From: Hyphomicrobiales bacterium | Lineage (GTDB): Bacteria > Pseudomonadota > Alphaproteobacteria > Rhizobiales > Rhizobiaceae | Reading direction: 5' to 3' | DNA length: 64,000 nt | NCBI GenBank assembly: GCA_900472605.1 | Contig: UCJD01000025.1 | Location: forward strand, 1 to 64,000 | Shown: positions 24,726-33,682 of the stretch, piece by piece | How the letters are laid out: each line of letters opens with the position of its first letter | How positions within the stretch are numbered: position 1 is the stretch's first letter | Notes under the pieces: model-generated | Databases searched by the model: none | Told to the model about the DNA's origin: nothing | The model's input: only the letters and a program-made list of their open reading frames with translations | Translations under genes and position numbers: made by a program

Positions 24726-25589
24726 TTATCTTGCAAACTTCTTGGCGCCGGCAACGCAGGCGACGATGGCGACGGTGACCACGAGCATGATCGGACTGAC
24801 CGGCTCATGCAACAGCGTGGCGGCCAGGACAAGACCGAAGAAGGGCTGCAGCAGCTGCAGCTGGCCGACACCCGCGATGCCACCCTGCGCCAGACCGCGA
24901 TACCAGAAGAAGAAGCCGATCAGCATGCTGAACAGCGATACATAGACGAGGCCCGCCCAGGCCGGCGCTCGGATGGCCGCGAAGGACAGCGGCAGATTGA
25001 AGAGCGCGAGGGCGAGCATGACCGGCAGCGAGAGAACCAGCGCCCAGGAGATGACCTGCCAGCCGCCGAGCCTGCGCGACAACTTGGCGCCCTCCGCATA
25101 GCCGAGGCCACAGGCGATGATCGCCGCCAGCATCAGGAGATCGCCGAGCGGCGCGGCGGTCATGCCCTGCGACAGGGCGAAACCGGCGACCAGCGCGCTC
25201 CCGAGGCAGGAGAAGATCCAGAAGGCCGGATGCGGACGCTCGCCACCCCGGAGCACGCCGAAAATAGCGGTCGAAAGCGGCAGCAGGCCGATGAAGACGA
25301 TCGAGTGCGCCGAGGTGATGTGGGTGAGCGCCAGCGCCGTCAGCAGCGGAAAGCCGATGACGACGCCAAAGGCGACGATACCAAGCGACAGAAGATCGCC
25401 CGCCGCCGGCCGCTTCTCGCGGAACAGCACGAGCAGCGCCAGCGCGATCAACCCGGCGATCGCCGCGCGGGTGACCGTGAGGAACACGGGATCGAACCCC
25501 ATCACCGCCATGCGCGTCGCTGGCAGCGAGCCGCTGAAGATCAGAACCCCGATAAAACCATTCAACCAACCGGCCGCCGTGCGATCCAT
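24726..25589 (-). CDS. DMT-superfamily (EamA) transporter
   Basis: Inner-membrane metabolite exporter of the drug/metabolite transporter superfamily. 287 aa with ten predicted helices in two EamA repeats; the repeat starts are GFIGVLIFSGSLPATRMAVM and LLMLAAIIACGLGYAEGAKL. Start ATG 25589 after GGGAGTGTGCC. It is divergent from a MocR-type regulator gene, a pairing often seen for amino-acid or vitamin B6 efflux, so that regulator probably controls it. The substrate cannot be read from the sequence. Confidence 0.87.
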   Translation of the reverse strand: MDRTAAGWLNGFIGVLIFSGSLPATRMAVMGFDPVFLTVTRAAIAGLIALALLVLFREKRPAAGDLLSLGIVAFGVVIGFPLLTALALTHITSAHSIVFIGLLPLSTAIFGVLRGGERPHPAFWIFSCLGSALVAGFALSQGMTAAPLGDLLMLAAIIACGLGYAEGAKLSRRLGGWQVISWALVLSLPVMLALALFNLPLSFAAIRAPAWAGLVYVSLFSMLIGFFFWYRGLAQGGIAGVGQLQLLQPFFGLVLAATLLHEPVSPIMLVVTVAIVACVAGAKKFAR

Positions 25590-25647
25590 GGCACACTCCC
25601 TTACGATCAATAGCCATCTTATGGTCCCGAGCGGCGTGGCCATTCCA

Positions 25648-25666
25648 GTTACGGTATGGTACGGTT
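25648..25666 (+). promoter_or_regulatory. Candidate MocR direct-repeat operator
   Basis: ACGGTA at 25651-25656 and ACGGTT at 25661-25666 are direct repeats with a 10-bp period, one helix turn, within GTTACGGTATGGTACGGTT. They lie in the 111-bp gap between the divergent exporter and regulator. MocR/PdxR proteins typically bind direct repeats, so this is a plausible site. Confidence 0.45.
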
Positions 25667-25700
25667 TATCCAAACTGTTATGCATGAGAGAGCAGTACGG

Positions 25701-27110
25701 ATGGCCGATAACGTGACTGCTGGCACGACCCGCGTGGCGATGGTGATGAACACCATCAAACAGCGCATAGCCGGTCGCAGCCTGACGGCGGGGGCTAAGC
25801 TGCCTTCGGTGCGGGCGCTCGCGGGGTCGCTGAAGATCTCGACCTCGACTGTCGTCGAGGCTTATGAGCGGCTGGTAGCCGAGGGCGCGATCCTGTCGCG
25901 GCCGGGATCCGGCTTTTACGTCGCCAACCAGGCCGCCCCGTTCGCGCCATCGGAAGTAGGGCCACGGCTCGATCGCGAGGTCGATCCGTTCTGGGTGTCG
26001 CGGCAATCTCTTGAAGCGGGTGACGTCGGCCTGAAGCCGGGTTGCGGCTGGCTGCCGCCGTCGTGGTTGCCTGAAGAGGGCGTTCGCCGGGGGCTGCGGG
26101 CGCTGTCGCGCGCCGATGGCCCGGTACTGCTCGCCTATGGATCGCCGCTCGGACTGCCGCCGCTCAGGCAGCTGATCGCGCGACGCATGGCCGACAAGGG
26201 GATCGGCGCCTCGCCCGACCAGATCATCCTCACGGAATCAGGCATCCAGGCGATCGACCTGCTCTGCCGCTTCCTGATCGAGCCCGGCGACACCGTGATG
26301 GTCGACGATCCCTGCTACTTCAATTTCCACGCTTTGCTTCGCGCCCACCGCGCCAAGATCGTCAGCGTGCCCTATACGCCCTCCGGCCCCGATGTCGACG
26401 CCTTCGCCCGCACGGTGGCCGAGCATCGGCCGAAGCTCTACGTCACCAATTCGGCGCTGCATAACCCGACCGGCGCGATCCTCTCGCCGGTGACGGCGCA
26501 CCGGGTGCTGAAGATCGCCGAGCAGTTCGACCTGACGATCATCGAAGACGACATCTTCGCCGATTTCGAGCATGTCACCGCCCCTCGTCTTGCCGCCTTC
26601 GACGGGCTCGATCGCGTCATTCATATCGGCAGTTTCTCAAAGACGCTGTCGGCCTCGGCGCGCTGCGGCTTCATCGCCGCCAAGCCGGACTGGATCGGCG
26701 GGCTGACGGATCTCAAGATAGCCACCTCGTTCGGCGGCGGGCGGCATGCGGCGCAGCTGGTCTTGAGCGTGCTCAGCGACGGCAGCTACCGCAAGCACAT
26801 CGACACGCTGCGCAGCCGGCTGTCGAAGACGATGTTCGAGGTCTCGGGCAAGCTCAAGAGCCTCGGCATCGTGCCCTGGCTTGAGCCGCAGGCCGGCATG
26901 TTCCTGTGGTGCCGGCTGCCTGATGGCATCGACGCCGCCGATGTGGCGCGTACAGCACTGGAGCGGGACGTTGTGCTGGCGCCGGGCAATGCCTTCAGCC
27001 TGTCGCAGACGGCGACGGATTTCATGCGCTTCAACGTCTCGCAAACGGAAGACCCCGCGGTCTTCGAGGTGTTGCGCGAGGCGATGCGGTCGGCGCGGGG
27101 GAAGGCTTAG
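25701..27110 (+). CDS. MocR-type regulator: GntR winged helix fused to PLP aminotransferase domain
   Basis: Transcription factor sensing an amino compound or PLP. Residues about 15-80 are a GntR winged helix (KLPSVRALAGSLKISTSTVV, EGAILSRPGSGFYV). The rest is a class I aminotransferase fold with the PLP lysine in HIGSFSKTLSASARCGF, the Asn/Pro segment NSALHNPTGAILS and IIEDDIFADFEH. I chose ATG 25701 with GAGAGAG upstream (469 aa); ATG 25680 is possible. It is divergent from the DMT exporter gene, its likely target, with direct repeats between. Confidence 0.9.
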   Translation: MADNVTAGTTRVAMVMNTIKQRIAGRSLTAGAKLPSVRALAGSLKISTSTVVEAYERLVAEGAILSRPGSGFYVANQAAPFAPSEVGPRLDREVDPFWVSRQSLEAGDVGLKPGCGWLPPSWLPEEGVRRGLRALSRADGPVLLAYGSPLGLPPLRQLIARRMADKGIGASPDQIILTESGIQAIDLLCRFLIEPGDTVMVDDPCYFNFHALLRAHRAKIVSVPYTPSGPDVDAFARTVAEHRPKLYVTNSALHNPTGAILSPVTAHRVLKIAEQFDLTIIEDDIFADFEHVTAPRLAAFDGLDRVIHIGSFSKTLSASARCGFIAAKPDWIGGLTDLKIATSFGGGRHAAQLVLSVLSDGSYRKHIDTLRSRLSKTMFEVSGKLKSLGIVPWLEPQAGMFLWCRLPDGIDAADVARTALERDVVLAPGNAFSLSQTATDFMRFNVSQTEDPAVFEVLREAMRSARGKA

Positions 27111-27197
27111 GTCGCTGGCACAGCGATATTTCGGTGGAGGTGTCGAGATGGGACCACGTCATCCGTCTAGAGAGAACGAACTATAGGGAGGATTGCT

Positions 27198-27992
27198 ATG
27201 ACCGACGACGAGCTCGAGCGATTTGCCGCGCAGGGTGCGGAGGCCCTGCCTGACGGTGACCACGGCGTGGTCCCGCATGATGGCGCCGATATCTGGTACA
27301 GCGCCTATGGCTCCGGACCATCGGTGATCCTGCTGCATGGCGGGCTCGGGAACAGCGGCAACTGGGGCTACCAGGTGCCGGCGCTGTTGCGGGCCGGCCG
27401 GCGGGTGGTGGTGATCGACAGCCGCGGGCATGGCCGCAGCACGCGGGATAGCAAGCCCTACACATACGAGCTGATGGCATCGGACGTGCTTGCGGTGATG
27501 GATCATCTGGAGATCGCGACGGCAGCGCTTGTCGGCTGGAGCGATGGCGCCTGCACGGCGCTCATTCTCGCCGATCGGCATCCGGAGCGCGTCGAGAGCG
27601 TGTTCTTCTTCGCCTGCAGCATGGATCCGTCGGGCGTAAAGCCCTTCGTGCCGACGCCTGTGATCGACCGCTGCTTCAATAGGCATCGGATGGATTACGA
27701 GGCGCTCTCGCCGACGCCCGATCAGTTCGACCGTTTCGTCGAGGATGTGAGCCTGATGATGTCGACCGAGCCGAATTACTCCGCCGCCGACCTGAACCGG
27801 ATTCGTGTGCCGGTGGCGGTGGCTCTGGGCGACCAGGACGAGTTCATCAAGCCGGAGCATGCAGCGCATCTGGTGCGCAGCATTCCCGGCGCGATCTTCG
27901 TTGCGCTTGAGGGCGTGAGCCATTTCGCGCCGCTGCAACGGCCCGATGAATTCAATCGGGCCGTGATCGCGTTTCTCGATCAGTTGGCTTGA
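27198..27992 (+). CDS. Alpha/beta-fold hydrolase
   Basis: 264 aa with the alpha/beta hydrolase core: oxyanion segment ILLHGGLGNSGNWGYQVPAL, strand VVVIDSRGHGRST, nucleophile elbow GWSDG (Ser in LVGWSDGAC), Asp in ALGDQDEFIKPEH and catalytic His in EGVSHFAPLQRP. No signal peptide, so cytoplasmic. Start ATG 27198 after TAGGGAGGATTGCT. It follows the MocR gene by 87 bp and converges on the fructokinase gene with three bases between stops. Substrate unknown. Confidence 0.87.
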   Translation: MTDDELERFAAQGAEALPDGDHGVVPHDGADIWYSAYGSGPSVILLHGGLGNSGNWGYQVPALLRAGRRVVVIDSRGHGRSTRDSKPYTYELMASDVLAVMDHLEIATAALVGWSDGACTALILADRHPERVESVFFFACSMDPSGVKPFVPTPVIDRCFNRHRMDYEALSPTPDQFDRFVEDVSLMMSTEPNYSAADLNRIRVPVAVALGDQDEFIKPEHAAHLVRSIPGAIFVALEGVSHFAPLQRPDEFNRAVIAFLDQLA

Positions 27993-27995
27993 AGC

Positions 27996-28922
27996 CTAGA
28001 GGCCGATTTCTTTGGCCCATGGCGGGTTGGCGCCCGCGCGGGAGACGGTGACGGCCGCGGCCTTGGCGCCGAGCGAGAGCGCGTTCTGCAGCGCCTTCTC
28101 GTCGAGCGAAGCCACCTGCGCCTTGGTGAGCAGGCCGTCCATCTTCAGCGAGGCGAGAACGCCGGCATCGAAAGTATCGCCTGCGCCGACGGTATCGACG
28201 ACCGTGACACGCTGGCTGGGAACCGTGACCTTGCGCTCGGCTGTATAGCCCGTCGCGCCCTCGGCGCCCTTGGTGATCACGACCAGCTTGGCGCCGTGCT
28301 GCAGCCAGTGGGCGGCGAGATCGTCATGGTTGCCTTCGAGGCCGAACCACTCCAGGTCCTCGTCCGAAAACTTCAGGATATCGGACTTGGCGGCCATGCG
28401 CTGGATGCGGGCCATGTGGGCGGCCTTGTCCTTGATGAAGCCCGGGCGAATGTTGGGGTCGAGCGAGATGACGCGCTTTTCCGCCTCGCGATCGAGCAGC
28501 GCCTCGTAGGTTTCGCCGCAGGGGCTGCGGATCAGGCTGATGGCGCCAAAGTGCAATGCTTCGCAGTCATTCCCGAGAGCGGGCAGATCCGCGGTCGTGA
28601 TCATGCGGCCGGCGGTGCCTTCGTCATAGAAGGCGTAGGTGGCCTGGCCGTTGACCAGCTTGACGAAGGCGACCGTCGAGGGGCGCGGGGTGATGGCGCA
28701 GAGGCTGAAGTCGACATTGCTCGCCTTCAGCGTATCGCGCAGGATCTCGCCCATCATGTCGTCGGCGAGACCGGTGAAGAAAGAGGTCGCAATGCCCAGG
28801 CGCCCGAGCGCGATCGCCGTGTTGAAGATGGCGCCGCCGGCATAGGGCGCGAAGCCCTTTTCGCCGAGCGTCGTCTCCCGCGGCAGCATGTCGATCAACG
28901 CTTCTCCACAGCACAAAATCAT
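27996..28922 (-). CDS. frk: Fructokinase, PfkB family
   Basis: Phosphorylates fructose to fructose 6-phosphate. 308 aa with PfkB motifs: N-terminal CGEALIDMLPRE, YAGGAIFNTAIALGRLGIAT, and the C-terminal anion-hole/catalytic segment VDTVGAGDTFDAGVLASL (catalytic Asp). The family and the ligand residues fit ribokinase-like fructokinases. Start ATG 28922 after GGGAGACGGAC. Located 90 bp from pyrE on the same strand. The frc fructose importer genes lie 9 kb away and supply its substrate. Confidence 0.88.
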   Translation of the reverse strand: MILCCGEALIDMLPRETTLGEKGFAPYAGGAIFNTAIALGRLGIATSFFTGLADDMMGEILRDTLKASNVDFSLCAITPRPSTVAFVKLVNGQATYAFYDEGTAGRMITTADLPALGNDCEALHFGAISLIRSPCGETYEALLDREAEKRVISLDPNIRPGFIKDKAAHMARIQRMAAKSDILKFSDEDLEWFGLEGNHDDLAAHWLQHGAKLVVITKGAEGATGYTAERKVTVPSQRVTVVDTVGAGDTFDAGVLASLKMDGLLTKAQVASLDEKALQNALSLGAKAAAVTVSRAGANPPWAKEIGL

Positions 28923-29012
28923 GTCCGTCTCCCAAGGGCATTACGATCTGTCGATGCTCAACGGATTAGATAACTTCGTGGCAAAAGCAAAGCGCCGTGA
29001 GCAATTATTCAC

Positions 29013-29702
29013 TCAAAGTGATGAAATACCACCGTTGCGGCCTGACCAGGCGAGCGGCGCGTCGAGGAAGGATTCCACTTCGTTCAAGGTGTTCTGATCG
29101 AACAGCTGCTGCTCCTTGGCGACGGCGAGAACATCGCGCCATGTGGCGATGTAGTGCAGCTTGACCTTGCCATCGGCAAAGCGCAGCGCGCCTTCATCGA
29201 AGATGCCGTAATAGAAGAGCGCAATGCCATGATCGACAATGCCGCCGGCAGCGCGGACGGCGTCGATGAACTTGAACATGCTGCCGCCTGCCGTCGTCAG
29301 GTCCTCGATGACGAGAACGCGCGACCCCTCTGGCATGTTGCCCTCGATCTGGGCGTTGCGGCCGTGGCCCTTCGGCTGCTTGCGCACATAGATCATCGGC
29401 AGGCTGAGGCGATCGGCGAGGAGAGCCGCGAAGGGAATGCCCGCCGTTTCGCCGCCGGCGATGCAGTCGAACTTCTCGAAGCCCGCCTCGCGCAGCACGA
29501 CGCTGGCGGCGAAGTCCATGACCGTCGAGCGGACGCGCGGGAACGAGAGAAGCTTGCGGCAGTCGATATAGACAGGGCTCGCCATGCCGGAGGCGAACTT
29601 ATAGGGCTGGGTGGCATTGAAGTGAACGGCCTTGATCTCCCAGAGCATCTTGGCCACCAGCTCGGCCATGACTTTGCGGTCGGTGAATGTTGCCTGGATC
29701 AT
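29013..29702 (-). CDS. pyrE: Orotate phosphoribosyltransferase
   Basis: Joins orotate and PRPP to give OMP in pyrimidine synthesis. 229 aa from ATG 29702 (AGGAGAGAACG upstream). Seen: [38 protein letters not shown] with the flexible-loop lysines, and the PRPP loop [20 protein letters not shown]. pyrC lies 6 kb away on the same strand, not in one operon. The longer reading to 29807 is not needed. Confidence 0.94.
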   Translation of the reverse strand: MIQATFTDRKVMAELVAKMLWEIKAVHFNATQPYKFASGMASPVYIDCRKLLSFPRVRSTVMDFAASVVLREAGFEKFDCIAGGETAGIPFAALLADRLSLPMIYVRKQPKGHGRNAQIEGNMPEGSRVLVIEDLTTAGGSMFKFIDAVRAAGGIVDHGIALFYYGIFDEGALRFADGKVKLHYIATWRDVLAVAKEQQLFDQNTLNEVESFLDAPLAWSGRNGGISSL

Positions 29703-30152
29703 CGTTCTCTCCTTTGCCTCTATCGGGTGCTCAAACTTATGGGGCAATAGCAGCAAGTGGGACAAGTTTCCAGAATGCGGGAGGCTCAAAGGCGAGATTG
29801 ACGACAAATTGCGTGCAGTGTCTGCGTGTATCCATGTCCGCTACCAAAGCCACATTTCATTCCGCCAATTCGCGACTCTCCGGACACTCCACGCCGCGGC
29901 AATTCACCATTAGCGTGAGGCGTGGCGACGATAAAAAACCTTCGCTGGTATTTCTCTTGCGAACAACTCAAGTTTCCACAACCCATTAATAATTTTAGAC
30001 ATTCGTCATACGTGTTGTTCGACAGGCGTTTGCATGGTGCGACATGGCAGACGACCCGAAAGACATTCAAATTTGAATGATTTCATTAACAACGGGGTGA
30101 AACTTCCCCAGCCATTTTCCCAGCGCCCAAAGACACCATGAAGGAGTCCAGA
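29703..30152. other. Gene-free AT-rich stretch with a 16-bp palindrome
   Basis: No gene supported in these 450 bases; short ORFs lack ribosome-binding sites and run across AT-rich sequence. CATTCAAATTTGAATG at 30064-30079 is a perfect 16-bp palindrome, about 74 bp before the diguanylate cyclase start, and may be an operator for that gene. Confidence 0.5.
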
Positions 30153-31055
30153 ATGCGCCTGACGAGGTTCACACCGTTTCAGCAGTTCAACCAATCGCTG
30201 ACCCTCAAGATTTTCTCCATTTGCTTTGTCTCGACGCACGTGCCGCTTCTGGCGCTCGTCGTTTATCTGTTGACCGGCTTCCAGAGCGAGGCGCTGCACG
30301 TGCTTGCGCTGGTGCTGGTGGCGACGTTGATCGGCACGGCATTTTGCCTGGCCTGCGTCTGGGCATTCATCCGGCCATTGCACGAGATCGCGGGCGTGGT
30401 CGAGACCTACCGCTCGACCGGCATCGTGAAGTCGGTCCGCAGCAAGCGCAAGGACGAGGTCGGGATCGTCACCAACGGAATCTCGATCCTGATCAAGGAG
30501 CTCGACGCGACGCTGGCGCAGTTGCGCCGGCAGGCAACGACCGACGTTCTGACCGGCCTTGGCAACCGCCGCTGGCTGAAGGATATCGGCGCGCTGGAGA
30601 TTGCCAGGGCCGCGCGCGAACGCACGCCGCTTTCCGTCGTGGTCTTCGATCTCGATCACTTCAAGTCGATCAACGACCAGTTCGGCCACGATGTCGGCGA
30701 CCAGGTGCTCGTTATGGCCGGAGCGACGATCCAGCACAATCTGCGGCCCTATGACATCGCAGCGCGCATCGGCGGCGAGGAGTTCTGCCTGGTTCTGCCG
30801 CGCACGGATATCGATGCGGCCGTCAGCATCGCCAACAGGCTGCGCATGCAGTTCGAAAGCAAGGCCGTCGGCCCGCTGCCGGCCAAGCGCGTGACGGCAA
30901 GCTTCGGTGTCTATCGTGGCGACCCTGCGAGCGAAACGCTGAAATCCATGCTGATGGCGGCGGACCGGGAGCTTTATGCCGCCAAGAACGGTGGCCGTAA
31001 CATGGTGCGCTCGGCGGTGGCGTTGTCGATCAGGGACGCGAAGATCCGTGCCTGA
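30153..31055 (+). CDS. Membrane-bound diguanylate cyclase
   Basis: Makes cyclic di-GMP from GTP. From ATG 30153 (AAGGAG upstream) 300 aa: two membrane helices (about 18-42 and 50-75), a HAMP-like linker with RPLHEIAGVVETYR, and a GGDEF domain whose active site GGEEF is at 207-211. The inhibitory I-site RxxD is present (RPYD, 198-201, five residues before). The metal/nucleotide segment VVFDLDHFKSINDQFGHDVG is intact, so activity and product inhibition are expected. The signal sensed is unknown because there is almost no periplasmic loop. Confidence 0.9.
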   Translation: MRLTRFTPFQQFNQSLTLKIFSICFVSTHVPLLALVVYLLTGFQSEALHVLALVLVATLIGTAFCLACVWAFIRPLHEIAGVVETYRSTGIVKSVRSKRKDEVGIVTNGISILIKELDATLAQLRRQATTDVLTGLGNRRWLKDIGALEIARAARERTPLSVVVFDLDHFKSINDQFGHDVGDQVLVMAGATIQHNLRPYDIAARIGGEEFCLVLPRTDIDAAVSIANRLRMQFESKAVGPLPAKRVTASFGVYRGDPASETLKSMLMAADRELYAAKNGGRNMVRSAVALSIRDAKIRA

Positions 31056-31712
31056 TCATTCCCCTACCAATTCGCCTATATCGGCGGGCAGCATCTTCTG
31101 ATAGAGCGCAATCGCTGCCCGTCCCTCCTGCTCGCTCAACGCCGCGGCGTATCTGACCGCGGCCGCCAGCAATTGCATGACGAGCCTGGCAAGCCTGAGC
31201 AGCGTGGGCTTCGGACGATCGGGATAGACCCGCTCCAGCACCGCGAGCAACGCCTGCGCGTGAAACTCCATATCGTCAGCGTCGATTTCCTGCAGCAGCC
31301 GATCCGCCTGGGTGGCGAACCATATGTCGCGCATGACGGGCTCGCTGCGGAAGAAGTCGTGGTACTCGTCGGCGATCCTGCAGAGCGCCGAGCGCAGCGT
31401 GGCGGCATCCGTTGCTTCCGCCAGTGCCGCGACCACGCAGGCGCGACCCGCCTCGTTGAAGCGCTCGGCCAGCGTCGCGAAGATCGAACTCCTGTCGGGG
31501 AAATACTGATAGAGCGCGCCGAAGGAGAGATCGGCCTTTTCCACGATCTCGCTCATCTTCAGCGCATCGCTTCCCTTCGCCTCGATCAGCTGGGTCGCAA
31601 CATCAAGTATCGTTTCGAAGCGCTCGCGGCCTCTCTGCTGGCGGGGAATACGCCGGGGCTGCCTGAGCGCACCTGCCTTTGTTCGCGATCGCGCCACCGC
31701 TTCGTCCGTCAT
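31056..31712 (-). CDS. TetR-family transcriptional regulator
   Basis: 218 aa from ATG 31712 (GGAG upstream; ATG 31724 also possible). N-terminal helix-turn-helix near residues 35-75: FETILDVATQLIEAKGSDAL, VEKADLSFGALYQYFPDRSS. The C-terminal ligand domain is all helical and unassigned. It stops one base after the diguanylate cyclase gene, convergent. It is divergent from a DUF1772 membrane protein gene, and the short gap holds overlapping inverted repeats fitting a TetR operator, so it likely represses both itself and that gene. Confidence 0.88.
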   Translation of the reverse strand: MTDEAVARSRTKAGALRQPRRIPRQQRGRERFETILDVATQLIEAKGSDALKMSEIVEKADLSFGALYQYFPDRSSIFATLAERFNEAGRACVVAALAEATDAATLRSALCRIADEYHDFFRSEPVMRDIWFATQADRLLQEIDADDMEFHAQALLAVLERVYPDRPKPTLLRLARLVMQLLAAAVRYAAALSEQEGRAAIALYQKMLPADIGELVGE

Positions 31713-31754
31713 CCCGCACTCCATTCCGGTTGACAGAGGAAATAAGAGAGTTTA

Positions 31755-31783
31755 TCTCATTTTGCAAATGAGAGAATTTCTCT
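31755..31783. promoter_or_regulatory. Overlapping TetR-type operators
   Basis: TCTCATTT TGC AAATGAGA (31755-31773) and AGAGAA T TTCTCT (31771-31783) are two perfect inverted repeats sharing three bases. They occupy the 115-bp gap between the divergent TetR and DUF1772 genes. Confidence 0.65.
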
Positions 31784-31827
31784 GTTTTTGACTTTTGGCT
31801 CATATGCCAAAATGGGAGGTCATCGGC

Positions 31828-32310
31828 ATGGCAATCGTTCTCGTATTCGCACTTGTCTTCGCGGCGATCGGCAGCGGGCTGGTCGCCGGCACTTTCTTCG
31901 CGTTTTCGACTTTCGTGATGCCGGCGTTCGCGCGCATCCCGACGGAACAGGGGATCGCGGCGATGAACTCGATCAACGGCACGATCCTGCGCTCGCCATT
32001 CATGATGCTCTTCGTACCGACGGCCATTCTGTGCCTGTTGATCGGCGTGCTCGCGGTGATGAGCTGGCGGGAGGGGGCAAGCCTCTGGATGCTCGCCGGC
32101 GCCATCATCTACATCGTCGCCTCCTTCGCCTCGACTATCATCTTCAACGTGCCGATGAACGATGCGCTGGGACAGGTTTCCGGCAACGGCCCCGAGGCAT
32201 CGGCGCTGTGGCAGGACTACCTTCGCGACTGGACTTGGTGGAACCATGTGAGGACAGTCGCCTCGCTTTTGGCATCGGCCGCGTTCGTGCGGGCACTCAT
32301 GCTGATCTGA
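31828..32310 (+). CDS. DUF1772 (anthrone oxygenase-like) membrane protein
   Basis: 160 aa with four predicted membrane helices. DUF1772 features: a first helix VFAAIGSGLVAGTFFAFSTFVMPA (in part), then NVPMNDAL and the C-terminal WTWWNHVRTVASLLA. The family includes fungal anthrone oxygenases, but the bacterial members are uncharacterised. I chose ATG 31828 because GGGAGG lies eight bases upstream; TTG 31795 and ATG 31804 are earlier in-frame options without good sites. It is probably controlled by the divergent TetR protein. Confidence 0.83.
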   Translation: MAIVLVFALVFAAIGSGLVAGTFFAFSTFVMPAFARIPTEQGIAAMNSINGTILRSPFMMLFVPTAILCLLIGVLAVMSWREGASLWMLAGAIIYIVASFASTIIFNVPMNDALGQVSGNGPEASALWQDYLRDWTWWNHVRTVASLLASAAFVRALMLI

Positions 32311-32401
32311 CCTCGAAGCCGGAGTGTAGACACCTCGAATGCGCCAATGGTTTCAGATGTTTGCGCTTGCTTAGCGGCGCGGCGGCGATATCGTGCATGA
32401 C

Positions 32402-33673
32402 ATGGAACATATCGAAGTCTTCCGCCGTCTCGGTGTGGCGCTTGCCATCGGCCTGCTCGTCGGCGTCGAGCGGGGCTGGACAGAGCGCGAGGTCCGCGCC
32501 GGCGGGCGCACCGCCGGGCTTCGCACGTTCGGCCTCACCGGCTTTCTCGGCGGCATCGTGGGCACGCTGCAGCCGCTGACCGGCCCGTTTTTCCCAGCCA
32601 CGATCGCGGTGCTTGTCGGCATCGTCTACGTCGCCGGCAAATGGCAGGAGGCGATCGAGGACAAGGACTACGGCATCACGTCGATCGTCGCGGCACTTTG
32701 CGTGTTTGCGCTCGGCATGCTCGCCGCGCTTGGCGATCTCATTACGGCTGGGGCAGGCGCGGTCGTGGTGACCGTCGTGCTCGCGGCCCGCACCAGCCTT
32801 CACGGCTTCCTGCAGGGACTGACCTGGGTGGAGATGCGATCGGCGCTGATGCTGCTCGCCATGACCGTCATCGCCCTGCCGCTGCTGCCCGACAAGCCAT
32901 TGGACCCTTGGGGCGCACTCAATCCCTACGCGCTCTGGCTTCTCACGATCACCATCGCCGCACTCTCCTTTGCCGGCTATGTGGCCATCCGACTCATGGG
33001 ATCGAGCCGCGGAATATTGCTTGCGGGGGCGGCCGGCGGGCTTGTCTCGTCCACCGCGCTGACGCTCTCCTTCGCGCGTTACTCGATGGAGGCGCCGCAA
33101 GGGGCGCGGCATCTGGCGGCGGGTGCGGCAATTGCCGGCGCGCTGTCTTTCGCGCGCGTTCTCGTCATTGCGAGCGCGCTTTCGCTGAGCATGCTGGCGC
33201 CGCTCTCGTCGGCGCTCATCCCCGCCATCATAGGCTTTCTGGCGACCAGCCTGTTTCTGGCCTGGCGTGCCGGGTCGAGCACGCAGGCGCCGGAGATCGG
33301 GTTGACCAATCCGTTCGAGCTCAGGACGGTGATTTCGTTTGCGCTGCTGCTCGGCCTGATCAGCCTCGTCTCGAAGATCGCGACCGAATATGTCGGCGCG
33401 TCGGCGCTCTATGTCGTCGCCGCCATTTCGGGCCTTGTCGATGTCGACGCGATTACGCTGTCGACCGTGCGCCTCGTCGGCTCGGCGATCAGCGCCACGA
33501 CGGCGGCCGATGTGACGCTGATCGCCGTGTTCGTCAACATGGTCACCAAGGTGGCACTGGCCTTTACGGCAGGGCGGCGAGAATATGCCGTGACGCTCGG
33601 CCTCGCCTCCGCCGTCGCCATTCTCCTCGGCGCGATCGGCTATCTCTCTACGCGCGGCCTTTGGGTAGCCTGA
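32402..33673 (+). CDS. MgtC/SapB-DUF4010 family membrane protein
   Basis: Inner-membrane protein of about 423 aa and roughly 12 helices. The N-terminal part carries the MgtC/SapB pattern (LGVALAIGLLVGVERGW, GLRTFGLTGFLGG) and the C-terminal part the DUF4010 pattern (GASALYVVAAISGLVDVDAI, TLSTVRLVGSAIS). MgtC relatives are linked to Mg2+ limitation and membrane potential; the role of this fused family is unknown. ATG 32402 or GTG 32393 could start it; the ribosome-binding site is weak. It follows the DUF1772 gene by 91 bp. Confidence 0.85.
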   Translation: MEHIEVFRRLGVALAIGLLVGVERGWTEREVRAGGRTAGLRTFGLTGFLGGIVGTLQPLTGPFFPATIAVLVGIVYVAGKWQEAIEDKDYGITSIVAALCVFALGMLAALGDLITAGAGAVVVTVVLAARTSLHGFLQGLTWVEMRSALMLLAMTVIALPLLPDKPLDPWGALNPYALWLLTITIAALSFAGYVAIRLMGSSRGILLAGAAGGLVSSTALTLSFARYSMEAPQGARHLAAGAAIAGALSFARVLVIASALSLSMLAPLSSALIPAIIGFLATSLFLAWRAGSSTQAPEIGLTNPFELRTVISFALLLGLISLVSKIATEYVGASALYVVAAISGLVDVDAITLSTVRLVGSAISATTAADVTLIAVFVNMVTKVALAFTAGRREYAVTLGLASAVAILLGAIGYLSTRGLWVA

Positions 33674-33682
33674 GATGAGCGA

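Noticed and set aside
29786..30070. 94-codon minus-strand frame upstream of pyrE
   Set aside because: Unusual composition (many Cys, Asn), no ribosome-binding site, lies in an AT-rich intergenic region.
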